Shown here: piece by piece, positions 60,186-64,000 of the stretch
How positions within the stretch are numbered: position 1 is the stretch's first letter
How the letters are laid out: the number at the start of each line of letters is the position of its first letter
From: Isoperla grammatica
Taxonomy: Eukaryota > Arthropoda > Insecta > Plecoptera > Perlodidae
Assembly: GCA_945910005.1 (NCBI GenBank)
Contig: OX246739.1
Span: 36,652,608 to 36,716,607, forward strand
Length of the DNA: 64,000 nucleotides
Direction of reading: 5' to 3'
Notes under the pieces: generated by a model
Databases searched by the model: none
What the model was told of the DNA's origin: nothing
Seen by the model: only the letters and a program-made list of their open reading frames with translations
Position numbers and translations under genes: made by a program

Positions 60186-61928
60186 CTGCCCTGGAAGACA
60201 CATTTCTTCGTGTGTGACGCATGCGCAGGATCCCACCGCCAGTGATGCATTGCGCAGCTTGACACGACTAATTGTGGGGGCGTGAAAAACTGTTCTAAAT
60301 TTAAAGGCCTAGAATTGTAGACTAGAAAAAAGGACCATTAAGGGATTCATTAAATGTATGTGAAAAAGGGGGTGTGCTTTTGTTTTGTTTTTTTGGGAGT
60401 TCTCGTTCATAAATTAAAAACGTGAATGAAAAGCAAATTTTTTTATGTGAGGGGTTAGAAATTAATTGGGGATGTATAATTGTGTCGTAATTTGGCTGGA
60501 TAAAATGTGTCTGTGTGAAATGTGACTGTGTGAAATGTGACTGTGTGTGACTGATTTCATAGAAACAATACATTTTAAATAAATATAGCCTGTATTATGC
60601 AGAGCCACAACCCACACTAAGCCCCCAAATTTCGAATTCTTATCATTAAAAAGTGAACATTCTAAAATGCCAAAAGTACGGCTGTTTAGAAAGTGAAAGC
60701 CTAGCCTACACAATATTAATTATACACTGTTTGTGTAAGATATTCACATAACTTCAGATACGATTGCAATCTGATTCTTCATGGTCTCACATTATATATT
60801 TTGCATAAGTTTGTTTTAAATATTATCTGTTTAATTTAATAATATCTAGCATCACACTCTATTCCATGCATTAAAAAAAAAAAAATTGCCTTTTAAAGAC
60901 GATACCACAAAACATTAAATTTTCCTCTTTTTTAAGCTGCCTAGTTTTGCGTTGATCATTTTATACGAAGACTTACATGCTTGTTAGACCTGACGTAGCG
61001 CTAATTTTCTTAAGGTAGCTAGGAGTGGGGGGGGGGGGGGGGGCGGGATTAAAATGACTTGATGATTGATTTGAATAAAACAGTTTTAAAAAATATGTCA
61101 CGATAACAATAAGAGCTTAGACGCTTGGTGCTTCTCACGAAGATGACTATACAATCTCGATAGAGAAGGCTGTGAAGTGTACGGAGCGAGTCCAGAGGGC
61201 TGTGCGTATTAGTCAGTGACGAGCAACGTTGAACGCCACATTAATATAATTATCTCGACAGCCGGAAGGCCAGAGGGTGAGGCCTTGCATACGCGATGAA
61301 AGAAAACCCACCCCTAATATTGTAAACCGAATGGGGGTGGGTTATAAAAAAAAAAAAAAACGCGAACCGCATTTTACTACCCTCATCATTTACACATTTT
61401 TATTTTCGACCAGACTCGGAACAAAAACATGCAAATTCGTTCTGGACCAATAGAAGCAATTTGTTGTTGCTCAAGATCGAAATGGATTAAATTTTTTTTT
61501 CTGCACTTTATTCGCAATGTTCAATATTTGCATAATTATGCAGACGAGTTGAGCTGAGTCATCTAAAGCACTTTGATAACTAGTATCGCTATCTGTATCA
61601 GTGCACTCAGGAAATTAAACGACCAGGATGAAACGTGCGCCCGAAAATATAACTTCACGTTGAAAATAAGTATCGCCAATTAGTTATTAATGTGGGTGAT
61701 ATGAGTGGGCTTATGTCATAATAGGCAACACGCGTACGATTTTTTTTGTTCAACCAAACACTTAGTTTAATAGTATTAGATACAAAAAGTATATTTATGC
61801 AAGTCGCACGTAAAAAAGAAATTTTTAAATAGGTTTAATGTGGTCGCATTTATTGAAGTTTAAACTGGGGATCTGAAACGCGTACAGGTGGCTGTGACGC
61901 AATGGTTCTGTAGACGTGGCAGAACAGA
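60186..61928. other. Intergenic DNA
   Basis: Three GTGTGAAATGTGACT-type units at about 60505-60550. A G-run at 61027-61043. A small stem AACCCACCCC/GGGGGTGGGTT at about 61307-61345 followed by an A-run, possibly a retroposed 3' end. Confidence 0.35.
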
Positions 61929-62013
61929 CCAATCGCTGAGGCGGTGAGCGTACGCAGAACAAAACTATGACGTCAAATGCACTCTACATGGCGGCGGCTC
62001 GTTTTTCGCGCCC
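61929..62013 (+). promoter_or_regulatory. Promoter-like cluster: CCAAT, CRE, YY1 and E2F motifs
   Basis: CCAATCGC (61929) is followed by a perfect CRE TGACGTCA (61968-61975), ATGGCGGCGG of YY1 type (61988-61997) and TTTTTCGCGCCC of E2F type (62002-62013), all within 85 bp. This grouping is typical of TATA-less housekeeping promoters. A 60-codon frame follows at 62095, and a GTAAGG donor-like site lies near 62168 inside it. No product is recognised. Confidence 0.35.
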
Positions 62014-62401
62014 TTTTATTTATCGTTACCAAACCAATTATTTTGAGGCATAGACTGATCCGTTTTTCAAAATTCAAAGACACAAAATTATTAAATGAGA
62101 GAGAAGGTATTTAAAAATCGATTAAAATTTTCATACGCGTGTTTCCTATTGTCGCGTCTAGTCCCAGTAAGGGTTAGTTATCAACTATTGGTGTTCACAT
62201 TGTGTAGGCTATTCTCCCACCCAGGACATTATCAAGCATGCTATGGAGTATTACTAAATACAAAAGTAAGGAATTAACATGTATTAGATTTACGAAGGTA
62301 CCGAAAACGAAAAATACGACGAAAGAGATAAAGGTCTAGTTGTCAATGACTCAGGTAGGTTTGTACAGCTTATCAATACCTTTGTTTTGTAGACATGCAA
62401 T

Positions 62402-62489
62402 GTAATGTTTCTTCCGACCGGGACTCGAACCCACATGATTCGGCTGTATGTGTATAAAGATTAACTAAATCAGGCTGAGCTGTGGTATG
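62402..62489 (-). mobile_element. tRNA-like SINE head or tRNA pseudogene
   Basis: On the minus strand CACAGCTCAGCCTGATTTAG is a good A-box/D-arm, and GTGGGTTCGAGTCCCGG (62432-62416) holds a perfect B box at normal spacing. The acceptor stem does not close. It is the best-preserved tRNA-like 5' half in the window. Confidence 0.5.
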
Positions 62490-64000
62490 ATGATGTAGAA
62501 TGAAGGTTTTAATCAGTGAAACGTTCATTATAATGTCTACAATATCGTATTAACCCATTTTAAAATTTTAATTACTCATTCAAATATTTGTTTTATTTCT
62601 TATTATTTTTAAGAATGAGATAATGTCATACCCCATTATACAGTACGAGGTACTGTCTGCCTCACTGATGAACACAATCTAATTGTTTTATAATCACATG
62701 CTGTAATACATCAAATCAAACCCATTAGTGCAATTGCAATGTCGTCCGTTGCGTGGGCTTCCTTCCGGTTCCTCGTTTGATACGTCAGCGAATCGGTTCA
62801 TTTTGTTAGTTATACGATTCCCGAAAACCTTTTTCCTCCATTCCTATAATTAACTGCTCTAAAATGACAGAAAACGCAAAAACCTTCCCATTAAAACCAG
62901 ATTATTTGTCATGTCACGAAGTTCCACTCATTTCTCGGCAGCCGCGAGTAGTTCGCAGGTAGTGCATATTTCAGCAAGTGGTTGTCGCGAAATGGATGTT
63001 CTCTCTCTCTCTGTTCTCTGTGACAATCACCCGTAGTTCCGTAAGTTGACAGCACGCATCACATCTTCGTGTCGGACCGGATGAGTTGAAAGAACTGAGA
63101 GCGAATGTATGTTCGCGTAATGAGCGATAATGACTGCGTCGTACGCGATTGCATTTTACTTACACGTGTTTCAACTAGTCTCGTGTCACGAGGGATGAAA
63201 TGTGATAGATTACAATGTCACGTAGCTCGGTGCGCTGTTGTCTCTGGCTAGTTGCAGGCCATGATGGAGTTAAAAATAACATTCCACCAAAATAAAATAA
63301 ATCTAGATTATTTTCTTTTGCTACCACAACTTTGTGTACGATCCATTAATATTAATACAAAAATAATGTGAATAATAGATGATAGTGATTAGTTATAAAT
63401 GTTAATGATAATAGATAAAATCATTGAAATATGTAATTTTGAATACAATTCTGCTCATATTTGATAAGAAATCTCAGAAACCGCATTTTCTTCAGTTTTC
63501 AATAATATAATAAAATATTCAAAGTGGTCTAACTCTAAACCAAGGTCAACTGACGATGTTCGAGTTGGCGCGTCACTGAACCGACGTCGCTGTTTCCGCG
63601 TCTGCCTTGTGTTATACATCACATCGGAACTGTTCCACTCACATCCCTACGAATCCGGCGGCTGAAATTCAAATATATGAATTTTAACACTCGTAGGAAA
63701 GCTGGTTCCGGGATCTTTGTTTCTTGCCGGCTCATAATTTATTCAGGGAGAGAAAAGGAAGTTTTGAAAAAGTTAATAATTTGTGGCTGGGACCGTTTGT
63801 TTAAAAGCGATGGATGGAGACAGTATCTAGAAGCAAACGAAATGAAATTATGGAACAAGACGACGGAGGGAAACTTTCCTCTATAAAAAGAGTTTCTTGA
63901 GAAAGTTTTTTTTGTGTGTGAAAAGATAACCAAGATAGAGTGAGACATTGTGAAGAAAAGAAGGAGAATGTGACTTGTGTAGCCTATTCACAACTGCTAG
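62490..64000. other. Intergenic DNA to the right edge
   Basis: A TATAAAAAG near 63882 and a CpG-richer patch at about 63560-63660. The 69-codon frame at 63677-63886 has no recognisable motif. No gene recognised. Confidence 0.35.

Noticed and set aside
62402..62489. Functional tRNA gene on the minus strand
   Set aside because: The A and B boxes are good, but no 7-bp acceptor stem can be formed at the expected distance.

Overview
The window looks like intergenic, transposon-rich nuclear DNA from an invertebrate animal. It is AT-rich, has no bacterial gene organisation, and carries a non-LTR retrotransposon, tRNA-derived SINEs, hAT and Harbinger-type non-autonomous DNA transposons, satellite arrays and long microsatellites. 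The LINE 3' end (a GC-rich stem with AATAAA and an AATC-type tail) and the zinc-finger transposase-like gene recall mollusc or other lophotrochozoan genomes. That placement is an impression, not a proof.

Only two long, convincing coding regions are present. At the left edge, an uninterrupted minus-strand reading frame (2458 down to 2, 819 codons, cut by the window edge) encodes four C2H2 zinc fingers followed by a domain resembling the tnp2/Transposase_21 class of CACTA (EnSpm)-like transposases. At 13887-16913 lies an intact 1008-residue endonuclease/reverse transcriptase ORF of a CR1/L2/Jockey-group LINE. It is bordered on both sides by (CT)n and followed by a second, truncated LINE 3' end in the same microsatellite. 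No host protein-coding gene could be recognised with confidence.

Layout: 1-2.5 kb transposase-like gene; 3-5.1 kb element with inverted ends; 7.6-9.7 kb element with about 500-bp near-identical terminal inverted repeats, hosting a Harbinger-like MITE and a SINE; 12.1-12.7 kb duplicated 120-bp segment; 13.5-17.6 kb LINE; 18.5-25.5 kb SINEs, a 194-bp (AAAT)n run, two hAT copies with 8-bp target duplications and a three-level nested insertion; 28.4-30.4 kb satellite of about 134 bp with alternating monomer types; 31.5 kb hAT with a perfect 8-bp duplication; 33.3 kb 52-bp minisatellite; 35.6-36.2 kb minisatellite of about 75-80 bp; 40.1-41.7 kb 77-bp satellite with a homogenised core and divergent edges; 46.2 kb 36-bp-arm hairpin; 58 kb (CAGA)n; 58-60 kb SINE/LINE tails; 62 kb promoter-like motif cluster. 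An 80-bp element carrying juxtaposed splice-acceptor-like and splice-donor-like sequence occurs at both 32.4 and 55.8 kb. Much of the rest is AT-rich DNA in which I see nothing.

The parts do not form a pathway. They record layers of mobile-element activity. The autonomous LINE could in principle mobilise short elements sharing its tail. The non-autonomous hAT, Harbinger-like and long-TIR elements depend on transposases not found here. The left-edge gene may be an active or domesticated transposase.
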